NCBI RefSeq assembly: GCF_030409505.1
Contig: NZ_JAUFPZ010000002.1
Coordinates: 2,425,501 to 2,489,500, forward strand
Direction of reading: 5' to 3'
Length of the DNA stretch: 64,000 nucleotides
Source of the DNA: Zunongwangia endophytica
GTDB taxonomy: Bacteria > Bacteroidota > Bacteroidia > Flavobacteriales > Flavobacteriaceae
The first letter of the stretch is position 1. Each line of letters opens with the position of its first letter. This document shows positions 16,485 through 25,293 of the stretch, one piece after another. The position numbers and the translations under genes are program-made. The notes beneath the pieces were generated by a model. That model was not told the origin of the DNA and searched no databases. It saw only the letters and a list, made by a program, of their open reading frames with translations.

Positions 16485-17223
16485 AATCAACAAAAATTTA
16501 ATTGAAAAAAACGCTAATGATTTTAGAAATATTAATGGTATTAGTCCATTTTCTGCATTAGATCTAAATAATCTTCTTAGAAAATTAAAGGTTAATACCT
16601 TGTTTAAGCCACTTTCAAATAATTTTTCTGGAATGGCGATTAAGTCTGATTCTCTTTTTATACTAATAAATACTTCTCAGAACATAGGCAGACAAAACTT
16701 TACTATTTGTCACGAACTTTACCACCTTTTCATACAAGAAGATTTTAACATTGAGACCACGTATCAAGTCGGAAAATTTAATCGTAAAGATATTAATGAA
16801 TTTAAAGCTGATTGTTTCGCTTCGTTTCTGCTTATGCCTGAACAAGGCGTTTTTTCGCTAATCCCTAATGAAGAGATTATTTATTCAAATGTAACTTTGG
16901 ATACAATTGTTAACCTAGAACAATACTTCAAAGTCTCTAGGATCGCGATGCTGTACAGGTTATTAGGTTTAGGTCTGATAAACAATAAACAACTCAGTGA
17001 ATTCTCAACAGGAGTAATCATCAGTGCAATTAAGCGAGGTTATTCCGAGGAATTATATAAGCCTAATTTTAAAAATGAGTTAATAAGTGATTATGGAGAT
17101 TTAGCTAACAAATTACTTGAATCCGAAAAAATCAGTGAAGGTGATTATTATTCTTTAATGAGAAGAATTGGTATTGATGTTTTGTCGAATAAATACTTAG
17201 ATGATGATCAAAGATCTATATGA
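16477..17223 (+). CDS. ImmA/IrrE-family zinc metallopeptidase
   Basis: This 248-residue protein carries HELYH (His79, Glu80, His83), the zinc-binding core of the COG2856 family. It is followed by the family's second signature, FKADCFASFLLMP (about 109-121), whose Glu/Asp residues probably complete the site. ImmA proteins cleave the cognate XRE repressor. The C-terminal 100 residues are helical. The start is a GTG at 16477 that overlaps the XRE gene by 8 nt, and the end overlaps the PIN gene by 23 nt. This tight coupling argues that the three proteins act together. Confidence 0.85.
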   Translation: MAKINKNLIEKNANDFRNINGISPFSALDLNNLLRKLKVNTLFKPLSNNFSGMAIKSDSLFILINTSQNIGRQNFTICHELYHLFIQEDFNIETTYQVGKFNRKDINEFKADCFASFLLMPEQGVFSLIPNEEIIYSNVTLDTIVNLEQYFKVSRIAMLYRLLGLGLINNKQLSEFSTGVIISAIKRGYSEELYKPNFKNELISDYGDLANKLLESEKISEGDYYSLMRRIGIDVLSNKYLDDDQRSI

Positions 17224-17740
17224 TTCGATAGACAGTTCAAAATTAATTTTATTTGATGCTGATGTTATAATTCACTTTATTACTGGGGATAGGTTGTTAG
17301 ATCTATTCAATATAATGCCTAATGATAGCGTAATTCATGAAAAAGTTCATGATGAATTATGTGCCAATAGGAATACCAAAAAAACATTAGATAATTTAAA
17401 AAGTCTTGGTTTCTTTAGTCTAATAAATTTTGGAAGAAACTATGATATGATAAGAGAATATGCCCATATTACTTCAGTTCAGTTAAGGGGTGCTGGTGAA
17501 AGTGCATGTATGGCATACTGCAGATATTCCGATGATATAATTGCAAGCAGTAATTTAAAAGATATAAAAAATTACTGCAACTTACATAATATGCAATTTC
17601 TCACAACTTTTGATTTCATAGGTTTAGCTTATCATACAGGGAAATGGACTGAAGATCAGTGCAATAATTTTATAAATAAATTGGTTGGCAAACATAAAAT
17701 TCCTTATAAAAACCTTCAAGATTATTTAAAAAGCCTGTAA
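17201..17740 (+). CDS. PIN-like domain protein, putative RNase effector
   Basis: This 179-residue protein has the acidic residues expected of a PIN nuclease in order: DAD at 19-21 in a hydrophobic strand (LILFDADVIIHF), Glu52 in HDEL, Glu100 in GAGESACMAY, a DD pair at 111-112, and Asp138 in TTFDFI. PIN domains cut RNA with a metal cluster and are the toxins of VapBC modules. A VapB-type antitoxin is absent. The XRE and protease genes directly upstream may supply control. The stop lies 1 bp from the end of the convergent integrase gene. The toxin or defence role is inferred. Confidence 0.7.
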   Translation: MMIKDLYDSIDSSKLILFDADVIIHFITGDRLLDLFNIMPNDSVIHEKVHDELCANRNTKKTLDNLKSLGFFSLINFGRNYDMIREYAHITSVQLRGAGESACMAYCRYSDDIIASSNLKDIKNYCNLHNMQFLTTFDFIGLAYHTGKWTEDQCNNFINKLVGKHKIPYKNLQDYLKSL

Positions 17741-17741
17741 A

Positions 17742-18974
17742 TTAAAATTCCAAGGTGAATATATTCGAGTGATCTGGCGGGATCGATTTTTTATGTTTTC
17801 TAAGATAATTCTTAATACCTGCAACACTTTTATGTTGAGTGATAGGCATTAATTTAAACAAAATTTCCTGCTCTCCCAATCCTTCATCAATAAGACTATT
17901 ATATAAGTTCATAATCGCCGTGTGTCTGCAGCTGTAAATTCCGTATTCCCTGCCAAAGCCCAATCTGGTCTTTACTTCTCTAAATCTTTTACCAAAATGA
18001 TCTGCTTTACTTTTCAAGGAAACATCCCAATCTGCAGGCTTATTTTGATTCGTAAATAAAGTGTAAGAAGGTAGGCTGTTCTGGAGCTCCATTTCTTTGA
18101 TGGTCGGCTTCAATTTTTCGATAACACGCCGAACACTTAAATCATCAGTTTTGGTTTCGACCTGGAGTAACCAGTTTTTGGTATTGATATCTTTAACCTT
18201 CAGTCGGCAAATTTCAAGAGGCCTTAATAGTGAATAAATTACAAACGATACATAGTGTATTAAATACGGATCTGTTTTCTCCAGTTCCTCCCTGATCACC
18301 TTGAGCTCTTCTACGGTAAAAGCTTTATTATTAACAGGATCCGATTCTACATTCGGAATATCCTTAATGAAATTATATGGAATATGCCGTTCATTCTTCA
18401 TCGTGGTAAACAATGCAGAAAGACTCGACTTATGATTATTAACCGAACTGCCGGAAACTTCTTTCCCTGTTTGCTCATTTACATAATCAAACCGCAGCCA
18501 ATCAAGGAATTCATAAAAATGATCGATACTAAAGCGTGCCGGATCTAAACCATAGTAGCCGTTACTTTTTGCCCAATCTAGAAACCTATTTTTATGAAAG
18601 TCGTAACCATTAAGTGTAGATTCCTTTTTTCCGGATTTCAATTTGATCTTATAAGCATATTCCATTGCAGTGGCCAGCGTCATTTGTGGTCCACGTTTTT
18701 TGGATTTCTTATTGCGTTCTTCGTTATCAGGGATCCATCCGCGCTCTAAAGCAGTGGTAAGAATAGAAACTAAATGCTTACCAGCAATCTTTCTTTCTTT
18801 GACCGTCTTTAAACGATTTATTTTTTTAGTGAAAGTAAATTTTCGATCTAAAGGTCCGTCTGGATTAGTACGCCAGTAGAAATTCACATTCCATCTTTTA
18901 CCAGGACCAACAGTTGGTTTTCCGTTAGTCTTGGGAATATAAAGTTTGGGTTGTGAATATCGCTTTTGACTCAT
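17742..18974 (-). CDS. Tyrosine-type phage integrase
   Basis: This protein of about 410 residues has a basic DNA-binding N-terminus, a SAM-like core-binding domain in the middle, and a C-terminal catalytic domain. The first Arg is in LRPLEICRLK, the HxxR-like box is in YGIYSCRHTAI, a His is in QHKSV, and the Tyr nucleophile is in GIKNYLRK. I chose the ATG at 18974 (MSQKRYSQ). The open frame continues through the direct repeat at 19001-19024, a terminator and the tRNA-Leu gene up to 19187, and the tRNA-derived part cannot be real coding sequence. An ATG at 19049 is an alternative start. It would catalyse integration at tRNA-Leu. Confidence 0.9.
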   Translation of the reverse strand: MSQKRYSQPKLYIPKTNGKPTVGPGKRWNVNFYWRTNPDGPLDRKFTFTKKINRLKTVKERKIAGKHLVSILTTALERGWIPDNEERNKKSKKRGPQMTLATAMEYAYKIKLKSGKKESTLNGYDFHKNRFLDWAKSNGYYGLDPARFSIDHFYEFLDWLRFDYVNEQTGKEVSGSSVNNHKSSLSALFTTMKNERHIPYNFIKDIPNVESDPVNNKAFTVEELKVIREELEKTDPYLIHYVSFVIYSLLRPLEICRLKVKDINTKNWLLQVETKTDDLSVRRVIEKLKPTIKEMELQNSLPSYTLFTNQNKPADWDVSLKSKADHFGKRFREVKTRLGFGREYGIYSCRHTAIMNLYNSLIDEGLGEQEILFKLMPITQHKSVAGIKNYLRKHKKSIPPDHSNIFTLEF

Positions 18975-19000
18975 AGAAATCTCTAAAGAAATGGTAGTAT

Positions 19001-19024
19001 TTCTAGGGACGTTTCTAGGGACGT
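19001..19024. repeat. Direct repeat of 12 bp between integrase and tRNA-Leu, candidate arm-type site
   Basis: TTCTAGGGACGT occurs twice head to tail. It lies between the preferred integrase start and the tRNA gene, where integrase arm-type or excisionase sites are expected. The role is inferred. Confidence 0.45.
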
Positions 19025-19076
19025 TTTCGTTTTTTAGTTTCTTTTTCATAGCTAAAACGAAGGGTCTAAAAACGCG

Positions 19077-19102
19077 AAAACCCCTGTGTTTGCAGGGGTT
19101 TT
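19077..19102 (-). terminator. Terminator of tRNA-Leu
   Basis: AAAACCCCTG and CAGGGGTTTT form a perfect 10-bp stem around a 6-nt loop just after the 3' end of tRNA-Leu. It should insulate the integrase gene from tRNA transcription. Confidence 0.75.
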
Positions 19103-19107
19103 CTCTG

Positions 19108-19193
19108 TACTCGGAGCGGGACTTGAACCCGCACGAACGTTGCTGTTCATTGGATTTTAAGTCCAACGTGTCTACCAATTCCACCATCCGAGC
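19108..19193 (-). tRNA. tRNA-Leu (anticodon UAA), probable prophage attachment site
   Basis: The leftward sequence folds as a class II tRNA: acceptor GCTCGGA with TCCGAGT, anticodon stem TTGGA/TCCAA around loop CTTAAAA (anticodon TAA), a long variable arm, T arm with GGTTCAAGTCC, and discriminator A. The CCA end is not encoded. The integrase gene lies directly beyond the 3' end, so the attachment core probably overlaps the 3' half. The other att copy is not in the window. Confidence 0.95.
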
Positions 19194-19211
19194 ATAATAT
19201 TATATATACTG

Positions 19212-19284
19212 AGCGAAAAACGGGATTCGAACCCGCGACCTCCACCTTGGCAAGGTGGCGCTCTACCAGCTGAGCTATTTTCGC
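19212..19284 (-). tRNA. tRNA-Gly (anticodon GCC)
   Basis: The leftward sequence forms a standard cloverleaf: acceptor GCGAAAA with TTTTCGC, D arm with GCTCAGCTGGTAGAGC, anticodon stem CCACC/GGTGG with loop TTGCCAA, and T arm GGTTCGAATCC. CCA is not encoded. It lies 18 nt upstream of tRNA-Leu and is probably co-transcribed with it. Confidence 0.96.
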
Positions 19285-19374
19285 GTATTTAAAAGAACTT
19301 TCGGTTTAACCGATGCGCAATTGCTTATTGCGGATGCAAATTTAGCACATTTCTTAAAACGACCAAGCTTTTTT

Positions 19375-22011
19375 TTATTTTTTTACGATTTCAGCCTTAT
19401 TTTTTTGTTTTACCGATAGCATTCGCTTTATCTCATTCAGCTTCATTAAAGCCTCCACCGGCGTAAGTGTATCAATATCAATACTTATCAATTCGTCTCG
19501 CAAATCTTCTAATAATGGATCGTCGAGATGAAAAAAACTAAGTTGCATTTCTTCTTCTGCAGATTTTTTTAAAACATCTCCACTTTCTTCCATATTATGG
19601 CTTTGCTCGAGCTTTTTTAGAATCTTATTCGCGCGGTGTAAAACTTGTTGCGGCATTCCTGCCATTTTAGCGACATGAATCCCAAAGCTATGTTCACTAC
19701 CACCTGGAATAAGTTTTCGAAGGAAAAGTACGTTGTCCTTTAATTCCTTTACAGAGACGTTATAATTTTTAATTCGGGTAAATGTATCACACATTTCATT
19801 TAACTCATGATAATGCGTCGCAAATAGCGTTTTTGGACGTGATGGATGTTCGTGTAAATACTCGCTAATTGCCCACGCAATAGAAATCCCATCGTAAGTA
19901 CTAGTACCACGACCAATTTCATCTAAAAGCACTAAACTCCTTTCAGAAATATTATTAAGAATATTTGCAGTTTCATTCATTTCTACCATAAAAGTAGATT
20001 CTCCCATCGAAATATTATCGCTAGCTCCTACCCTGGTAAAAATTTTATCTACCAAACCAATATTTGCGGCTTTTGCGGGCACAAAACTCCCCATTTGTGC
20101 CATTAGTACAATTAGAGCCGTTTGTCGTAAAATAGCCGACTTACCACTCATATTAGGCCCGGTGATCATAATCACCTGCTGCTCCTCGCGATCTAAGAAA
20201 ACACTGTTTGTTACATAAGATTCGCCAATTGGCAACTGTTTTTCGATTACCGGATGGCGACCTTCTTCGATTTGCAATTCAAAACCTTCCTCTATTTCAG
20301 GCTTACAATATTGTTCTATTTTGGCTTGCTGCGCAAAAGAGCATAAACAATCCATTTGCGCGATAAGTTGCGCATTTTGTTGTACTGGCTGAATATAATC
20401 ATTCATCCAAAGCACCAATTTCGAAAATAATTGCTGTTCGAGTTGAAGTATCTTTTCTTCAGCTCCTAAAATTTTAGATTCGTATTCTTTCAATTCTTCA
20501 GTAATATATCTTTCAGCGTTTACTAAAGTTTGCTTTCTAACCCATTCAGCAGGCACTTTATCTTTATGCGTATTTCTAACTTCTATATAATAACCGTACA
20601 CATTATTGTTACCGATTTTTAACGAAGAAATTCCGGTTGCTGCACTTTCGCGCTCCAACATATTGTTTAGATAATCCTTGCCGGAAAATGCAATATCGCG
20701 AAGCTCATCTAATTCTTTATGGAAACCTTTAGCAATTACATTCCCTTTCTGAACTAAAACCGGCGCCTCCTCATTAATACTTTCGGTTATTTTAGACCGA
20801 AGTAATTCGCAGGCATGTAAATTATCACCAATAACTTTTAAAGCTTCATTCTCGCAGTTTAAAGCGGTCTCTTTTACCGGAATAATGGCTTCTAAAGAAT
20901 TTTTAAGCTGAATAACTTCACGCGGACTTACCTTTCCAGTGGCTACTTTTGAAATTAAGCGTTCTAAATCGCTCATTTCTTTAACCTGTTCCTGGATTTT
21001 ATATAAAATCTCGGGATGCTCTAAAAGATAACCAACAACTTCGTGACGCTTTTTTATTTTTTCTGAATTCTTTAAAGGAAGCGCCAACCAGCGTTTAAGC
21101 AGTCGCCCGCCCATTGGAGAAATCGTCTTATCGATCACATCTAAAAGTGTTACCGCATTGGCAGCATTGCTGTGATATAATTCCAGATTACGGATGGTAA
21201 ATCGATCCATCCAAACATATTCTTCTTCAGCAATTCGGCTAATCGCCGTGATATGCTGCAGTTTGTTATGCTGAGTTTCGGCTAGATAATGAAGAATCGC
21301 TCCGGAAGCAATAATACCTTCTTCCAAATGCGAAACCCCAAATCCTTTTAAAGAAGCAGTTTCAAAATGACTATTTAAAGTTTCTGAAGCAAAATCGTTT
21401 TTAAAAACCCAATCTTCTAAGTAGAAAATATGGTAATCTTCCCCAAAATCTGATGCAAAATTCTTTTTATATTTCTTCTGAATTAAAACTTCACTCGGAC
21501 TAAAATTCTGAAGCAACTTATCGATATATTCCTGAGTTCCCTGCGCGGTTAAAAATTCTCCTGTTGAAACATCCAAAAAGGATATCCCCAGATTTCTTTT
21601 TCCGTAATGAATAGCACATAGGAAGTTATTCGATTTGCTATTTAAAACCTCGTCGCTTAGCGCAACACCGGGAGTCACCAATTCGGTTACGCCGCGCTTC
21701 ACGATCTTTTTAGTCATTTTGGGATCTTCTAACTGATCGCAAATCGCTACCCGTTGTCCCGCTTTTACTAATTTAGGTAGATACGTATTTAGCGAATGAT
21801 GCGGAAAACCAGCAAGCTCACTTCGCTCACTACCATTGTTACGTTTTGTAAGTACAATATTTAAAATTCGGGCAGCCACAACAGCATCTGCTCCAAAAGT
21901 TTCGTAGAAATCTCCCACCCGAAACAACAACATTGCATCGGGATATTTAGCTTTAATAGCCGAATATTGCTTCATTAACGGAGTCACTTTTGCTTCTTTC
22001 TTTGCTGCCAA
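19375..22011 (-). CDS. mutS: DNA mismatch repair protein MutS
   Basis: This 878-residue protein is a full-length MutS. The mismatch-recognition motif Phe-Tyr-Glu is in GDFYETF near residue 35, and the connector, lever and clamp domains follow. The C-terminal ATPase has Walker A ([10 protein letters not shown]), the Walker B region with [14 protein letters not shown], and the conserved FATHYHEL. It binds mismatches as a dimer and recruits MutL. The only suitable start is a TTG at 22011, since the alignment-like N-terminus KVTPLMKQY follows at once. It is leftward with the tRNA genes downstream. Confidence 0.97.
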   Translation of the reverse strand: MAAKKEAKVTPLMKQYSAIKAKYPDAMLLFRVGDFYETFGADAVVAARILNIVLTKRNNGSERSELAGFPHHSLNTYLPKLVKAGQRVAICDQLEDPKMTKKIVKRGVTELVTPGVALSDEVLNSKSNNFLCAIHYGKRNLGISFLDVSTGEFLTAQGTQEYIDKLLQNFSPSEVLIQKKYKKNFASDFGEDYHIFYLEDWVFKNDFASETLNSHFETASLKGFGVSHLEEGIIASGAILHYLAETQHNKLQHITAISRIAEEEYVWMDRFTIRNLELYHSNAANAVTLLDVIDKTISPMGGRLLKRWLALPLKNSEKIKKRHEVVGYLLEHPEILYKIQEQVKEMSDLERLISKVATGKVSPREVIQLKNSLEAIIPVKETALNCENEALKVIGDNLHACELLRSKITESINEEAPVLVQKGNVIAKGFHKELDELRDIAFSGKDYLNNMLERESAATGISSLKIGNNNVYGYYIEVRNTHKDKVPAEWVRKQTLVNAERYITEELKEYESKILGAEEKILQLEQQLFSKLVLWMNDYIQPVQQNAQLIAQMDCLCSFAQQAKIEQYCKPEIEEGFELQIEEGRHPVIEKQLPIGESYVTNSVFLDREEQQVIMITGPNMSGKSAILRQTALIVLMAQMGSFVPAKAANIGLVDKIFTRVGASDNISMGESTFMVEMNETANILNNISERSLVLLDEIGRGTSTYDGISIAWAISEYLHEHPSRPKTLFATHYHELNEMCDTFTRIKNYNVSVKELKDNVLFLRKLIPGGSEHSFGIHVAKMAGMPQQVLHRANKILKKLEQSHNMEESGDVLKKSAEEEMQLSFFHLDDPLLEDLRDELISIDIDTLTPVEALMKLNEIKRMLSVKQKNKAEIVKK

Positions 22012-22243
22012 AATCTTAGTATTTAGAATTGGCTAAAATAAAGAAACCGCTTTGCTATCCGAAAATTTGAAGCCTGCTTTTATTCACATTTTTTTGATTA
22101 GATGTGAGATATGAGAATTGAGTTTTAAGAATTAGCTTTGAGCAGTCAGCTAATATTAAAATCAAAATTCAGCATTTAAAATTTAAAATAGTTTTAAATC
22201 TATTTTCTAAAAGCGAAGCGATCTCATGTCTAAATTCTAACGA

Positions 22244-23482
22244 CTAAACACTAATCTCTTTTCCTTCCGATCCTCCTACCGAAGGAAATAACTCGTATTC
22301 AAAATCGGGATGTAGGCCTTTTTCTTTTCGGTGAGAAACATAAATAATTGCGGTTTCGCTTTGCGCTGCTATTTGATTGATCAGATTTGTTATTTTTAAA
22401 GCACTTTTATCATCTAATCCTGTAGAAGGCTCGTCTAAAATTAATAATGGTGGATGTTTTATCATTGCCCTGGCAATTAGGATCATTCGCTTTTCGAGAT
22501 TCGGTAAATCGTTAAACACTTTTTTGGCTTTATTCTGAAATCCTAAAGTTTCGAGCCATTGCTGTGCTAAAGCTTTTTGTTTATCCGACGGTTTTTGATA
22601 TAAACCTACGCTATCTAATAAACCTGAAATTACCATGTCTTCAACCGTGTTTCTTCGATTAAATAATTCTGTAATTGCCGGGGAAAAATAGCCAATTTTC
22701 TTTTTGATATCCCAAACCGATTCGCCACTACCTTTTTTATTTCCGAAGAGAAATAAATCGACTCCGTAAGCTTTAGGATTATCGCCATAAACCATGCTTA
22801 AAATCGTAGTTTTACCTGAACCATTTGGCCCCGTAAGTTTCCAGAATTCACCACGTTTCACTTCCCAGCTGATATTATTTAAAATACGCCGCTCTTTGTA
22901 AGAAACAGTTACGTTTTCTAATCTCAGTAAAACTTCAGGAATATTCTCGAATACTTTTGGAGCAGGCGGAATAGTGCTTTCTTGCTCTAAAAATTGATTG
23001 TCATTTTCGCTAAAATCAATTTTATCTTTCAGCACAATATTCTCTTCTGTATCAAAGGTTAATACGGTATCTATAAAATCTAGAATATCTTCTTTTCTTC
23101 GGAAAATTTGCAGCATACTAAAATCAGATTCTAACTCGGTTAAGCGCTGCTTAAAACTTGCTACCGACTGTACATCTAAACAATCGAAAGGATCGTCTAA
23201 AATTAAATAATCCGGTTCCTTTTTCAACAAATACTCTAATAAAGCTTTTCGTTTTTCACCACTAGAAAATGTGCGCAAACTTCGATTTTCTTCTTTAACT
23301 AAAATAGAATTTCCGTGTTTTTGGTCTTCTTTTATAAAATTTTGTAAAACTGCTTCTGAATGTTCTAAGCCTTTTTTATACTGGAATTCCTCGAAACCAG
23401 CTACTTTTTTATCGTTGTTGATATCAGCGATAAGTTTAGCAACTGCTCGGTAATTCTCTGCGTAAATCGCAATATGTGTCAT
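22244..23482 (-). CDS. ModF-like tandem ABC ATPase with a degenerate first half
   Basis: This 412-residue cytosolic protein consists of two ABC halves. The first (about 1-160) has a signature-like FSSGEKRK at 72-79 and a Walker B LILDDP at 93-98, but no Walker A loop. The second (about 185-400) has an intact Walker A TGPNGSGKTT at 217-226, Walker B LLILDEPSTGLD and a degraded signature (LPNLEKRMIL). There is no membrane domain. The layout resembles ModF/PhrA-type ATPases, whose role is not well defined. It is 4 nt from the downstream end of the esterase-like gene, which is upstream in the leftward operon. Confidence 0.75.
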   Translation of the reverse strand: MTHIAIYAENYRAVAKLIADINNDKKVAGFEEFQYKKGLEHSEAVLQNFIKEDQKHGNSILVKEENRSLRTFSSGEKRKALLEYLLKKEPDYLILDDPFDCLDVQSVASFKQRLTELESDFSMLQIFRRKEDILDFIDTVLTFDTEENIVLKDKIDFSENDNQFLEQESTIPPAPKVFENIPEVLLRLENVTVSYKERRILNNISWEVKRGEFWKLTGPNGSGKTTILSMVYGDNPKAYGVDLFLFGNKKGSGESVWDIKKKIGYFSPAITELFNRRNTVEDMVISGLLDSVGLYQKPSDKQKALAQQWLETLGFQNKAKKVFNDLPNLEKRMILIARAMIKHPPLLILDEPSTGLDDKSALKITNLINQIAAQSETAIIYVSHRKEKGLHPDFEYELFPSVGGSEGKEISV

Positions 23483-23485
23483 ATT

Positions 23486-24397
23486 CTATTTTAAATTCTT
23501 AAGCCAATCGATTAGCCGGGTACTCCAATTTTCTAAATAATACTTCCCGTTTGCTAAAGCAAATCCATGCTCTCCTTCAGGATAAATATGCATTTCAGTT
23601 TTTATTCCATTTTTTTGTAAAGCAGCATACATACGCAGACTGTTTTCTACTGGAACTGCACCATCATCACCGGCATGTAATATAAAAGTCTCTGGAGTAT
23701 TCTTAGTCACTTGTAACTCGTTAGAAAATTGTTCTTCTAATGCCGCACTTGGGTTTTTACCCAAAAGATTATCATGAGATCCTTGATGCGTTATTGCTGA
23801 ATCCATACTGATTACCGGATAAATTAAAACCATAAAATCTGGACGCATTTCTTCGGAATCTGTAATATCTATTCCTGAGTACATAGCTTCCTGAAAATGC
23901 GTTCCTAATGTTGAAGCTAAATGGCCACCGGCAGAAAAGCCCATTACACCAACTTTATTTTTATCAATATGCCATGCTGAAGCATTCGCCCGCAACAATC
24001 TGATACCACGCTGTGCATCTTGAAGCGGTGCTTTAAAACTTTCTTTTATGGAAGCTGATAATGGTAAACGGTACTTCAGCACGCCGGCAGCAATTCCTTT
24101 TGAATTTAAAAATTTGGCAATCTGCGTGCCTTCCCAATCGTACGCCAAACCTGCATATCCTCCACCGGGACAAATAAGCACTGCCTGGCCGGTTGCCGAT
24201 TGCTTCACCGGTAGATAAACTTCCAGAGTTGGTTTTTGCACTTTTGAAATCCAAACGACATCATCATCATTTATTTCTTCCTTTTCGGTAGATTGTTGAT
24301 GATTAGGTATTTTGTCTTCAGGCCATAAAGGCAATGTTTTAACCTGTGCTGAAACTGATAAACCAAGAAATAGAAAAATTATGCTGAACGTCTTCAT
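23486..24397 (-). CDS. Secreted alpha/beta-hydrolase, esterase-like
   Basis: This 303-residue protein has a signal peptide (about 1-17, ending VSAQ) and a BD-FAE/acetyl-xylan-esterase-type fold. It shows an oxyanion loop CPGGGYAGL, nucleophile elbow GFSAGG with Ser as nucleophile, a likely Asp in HAGDDGAVP and a His in GEHGFA. The family removes acetyl or other acyl groups from sugars in the periplasm or outside the cell. It runs leftward just upstream of the ModF-like gene. The natural substrate cannot be told from the sequence. Confidence 0.8.
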   Translation of the reverse strand: MKTFSIIFLFLGLSVSAQVKTLPLWPEDKIPNHQQSTEKEEINDDDVVWISKVQKPTLEVYLPVKQSATGQAVLICPGGGYAGLAYDWEGTQIAKFLNSKGIAAGVLKYRLPLSASIKESFKAPLQDAQRGIRLLRANASAWHIDKNKVGVMGFSAGGHLASTLGTHFQEAMYSGIDITDSEEMRPDFMVLIYPVISMDSAITHQGSHDNLLGKNPSAALEEQFSNELQVTKNTPETFILHAGDDGAVPVENSLRMYAALQKNGIKTEMHIYPEGEHGFALANGKYYLENWSTRLIDWLKNLK

Positions 24398-25293
24398 TAG
24401 AAATTAAGTTTAGCATAAAAATAATTAATTCTTCGAGGATAACGTAAGAAGAATCTAAAAACGGAAGTTAGAAGTACGAATTTTGAAGTTATAAAAAAGA
24501 CAAAAATCAGTATTCAAAATGTTGAATTTTGAATGCTGAATTTTAATGCCTGCGATCGATTAAAGTCTAAGGAATACAGACTTTTTCAAACGCAAAACTA
24601 ATCAGGATGAGATCCCGGGTCTACCGATAGCTATCGGGACGGGATGACGGAACTTTCCGAGCGTTTTTTCAGCAGTACGTCATGCTGAACTTGATTCAGC
24701 ATCTCATTGACCTTCTAAAATCGATATTATCGAATTCGAATTGATTTTTTTTTTAAAATCCAAGCACAATGAGATCTCGGGTCTACCGATAGCTATCGGG
24801 ACAGGATGACGAAACTTTTCGAGCGTTTTTTTCAACAGTACGTCATGCTGAACTTGATACAGCATCTCGTTACGCTTTTAAAATCCAAATTATTGAATTT
24901 GAAGTGAATTTTTCTCAAAAACCAATCAGGATGAGATCCCGGGTCTCCCGAAAGCTATCGGGACGGGATGACAAAATTTTTCGAGCGTTTTTTCAGCAGT
25001 ACGTCATGCTGAAATTGATTCAGTATCTCATTGACCTTTTAAAATCGAAATTGTTGAATTTGAATTGATTTTCTTTAAAGCCAAGCACAATGAGATACCG
25101 GGTCTCCCTACAGTTATCGGAACGGGATGACGAAATTTTTTAGATTTTTCTATCAACTAAGGTCTAATAACTAACCACTTTTAGATAAAACGAACCAAAA
25201 AATCAAGAATCCTTTGATGGGAAATTTTCCGACGGAAGACGCTAAACAGAAAACAGAATGGAACAATCCCCATTCGGGGGTTAGGGGGATCTT
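24398..25293. other. Long intergenic region dominated by REP-like repeats
   Basis: No gene is supported in this 0.9-kb stretch. It contains A/T-rich filler at 24400-24590, a tandem array of palindromic repeats at 24592-25146 (described separately), and a short tail with GGGGGTTAGGGGG-like sequence near 25275 before the exporter gene. Confidence 0.8.
24592..25146. repeat. Tandem array of REP-like palindromes, about 162-bp units in an alternating dimer
   Basis: The phrase GAGATnCCGGGTCT starts at 24609, 24771, 24933 and 25092, giving spacings of 162, 162 and 159. Each unit has a CCGATAGCTATCGG-type palindrome inside TCCCG...CGGGATGAC, and the first three also have a second hairpin ATGCTGAA...TTCAGCAT. 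Units 1 and 3 share one set of flanks and units 2 and 4 another, so the true period is about 324 bp. The array lies between two leftward genes and encodes no protein. Confidence 0.85.

Noticed and set aside
18975..19187. N-terminal extension of the integrase frame into the tRNA-Leu gene
   Set aside because: The first 30 residues are the translation of tRNA-Leu itself, and a terminator and tandem repeat lie between. The coding start was set at 18974, with 19049 as an alternative.
19285..22011. Control of mutS by prophage integration, as for chromosomal islands in streptococci
   Set aside because: mutS reads towards the tRNA genes and is upstream of them, so insertion at tRNA-Leu does not separate it from its promoter.
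24592..25146. CRISPR array
   Set aside because: Unit length of about 160 bp, similar rather than unique spacers, nested palindromes and no cas genes in the window rule this out.
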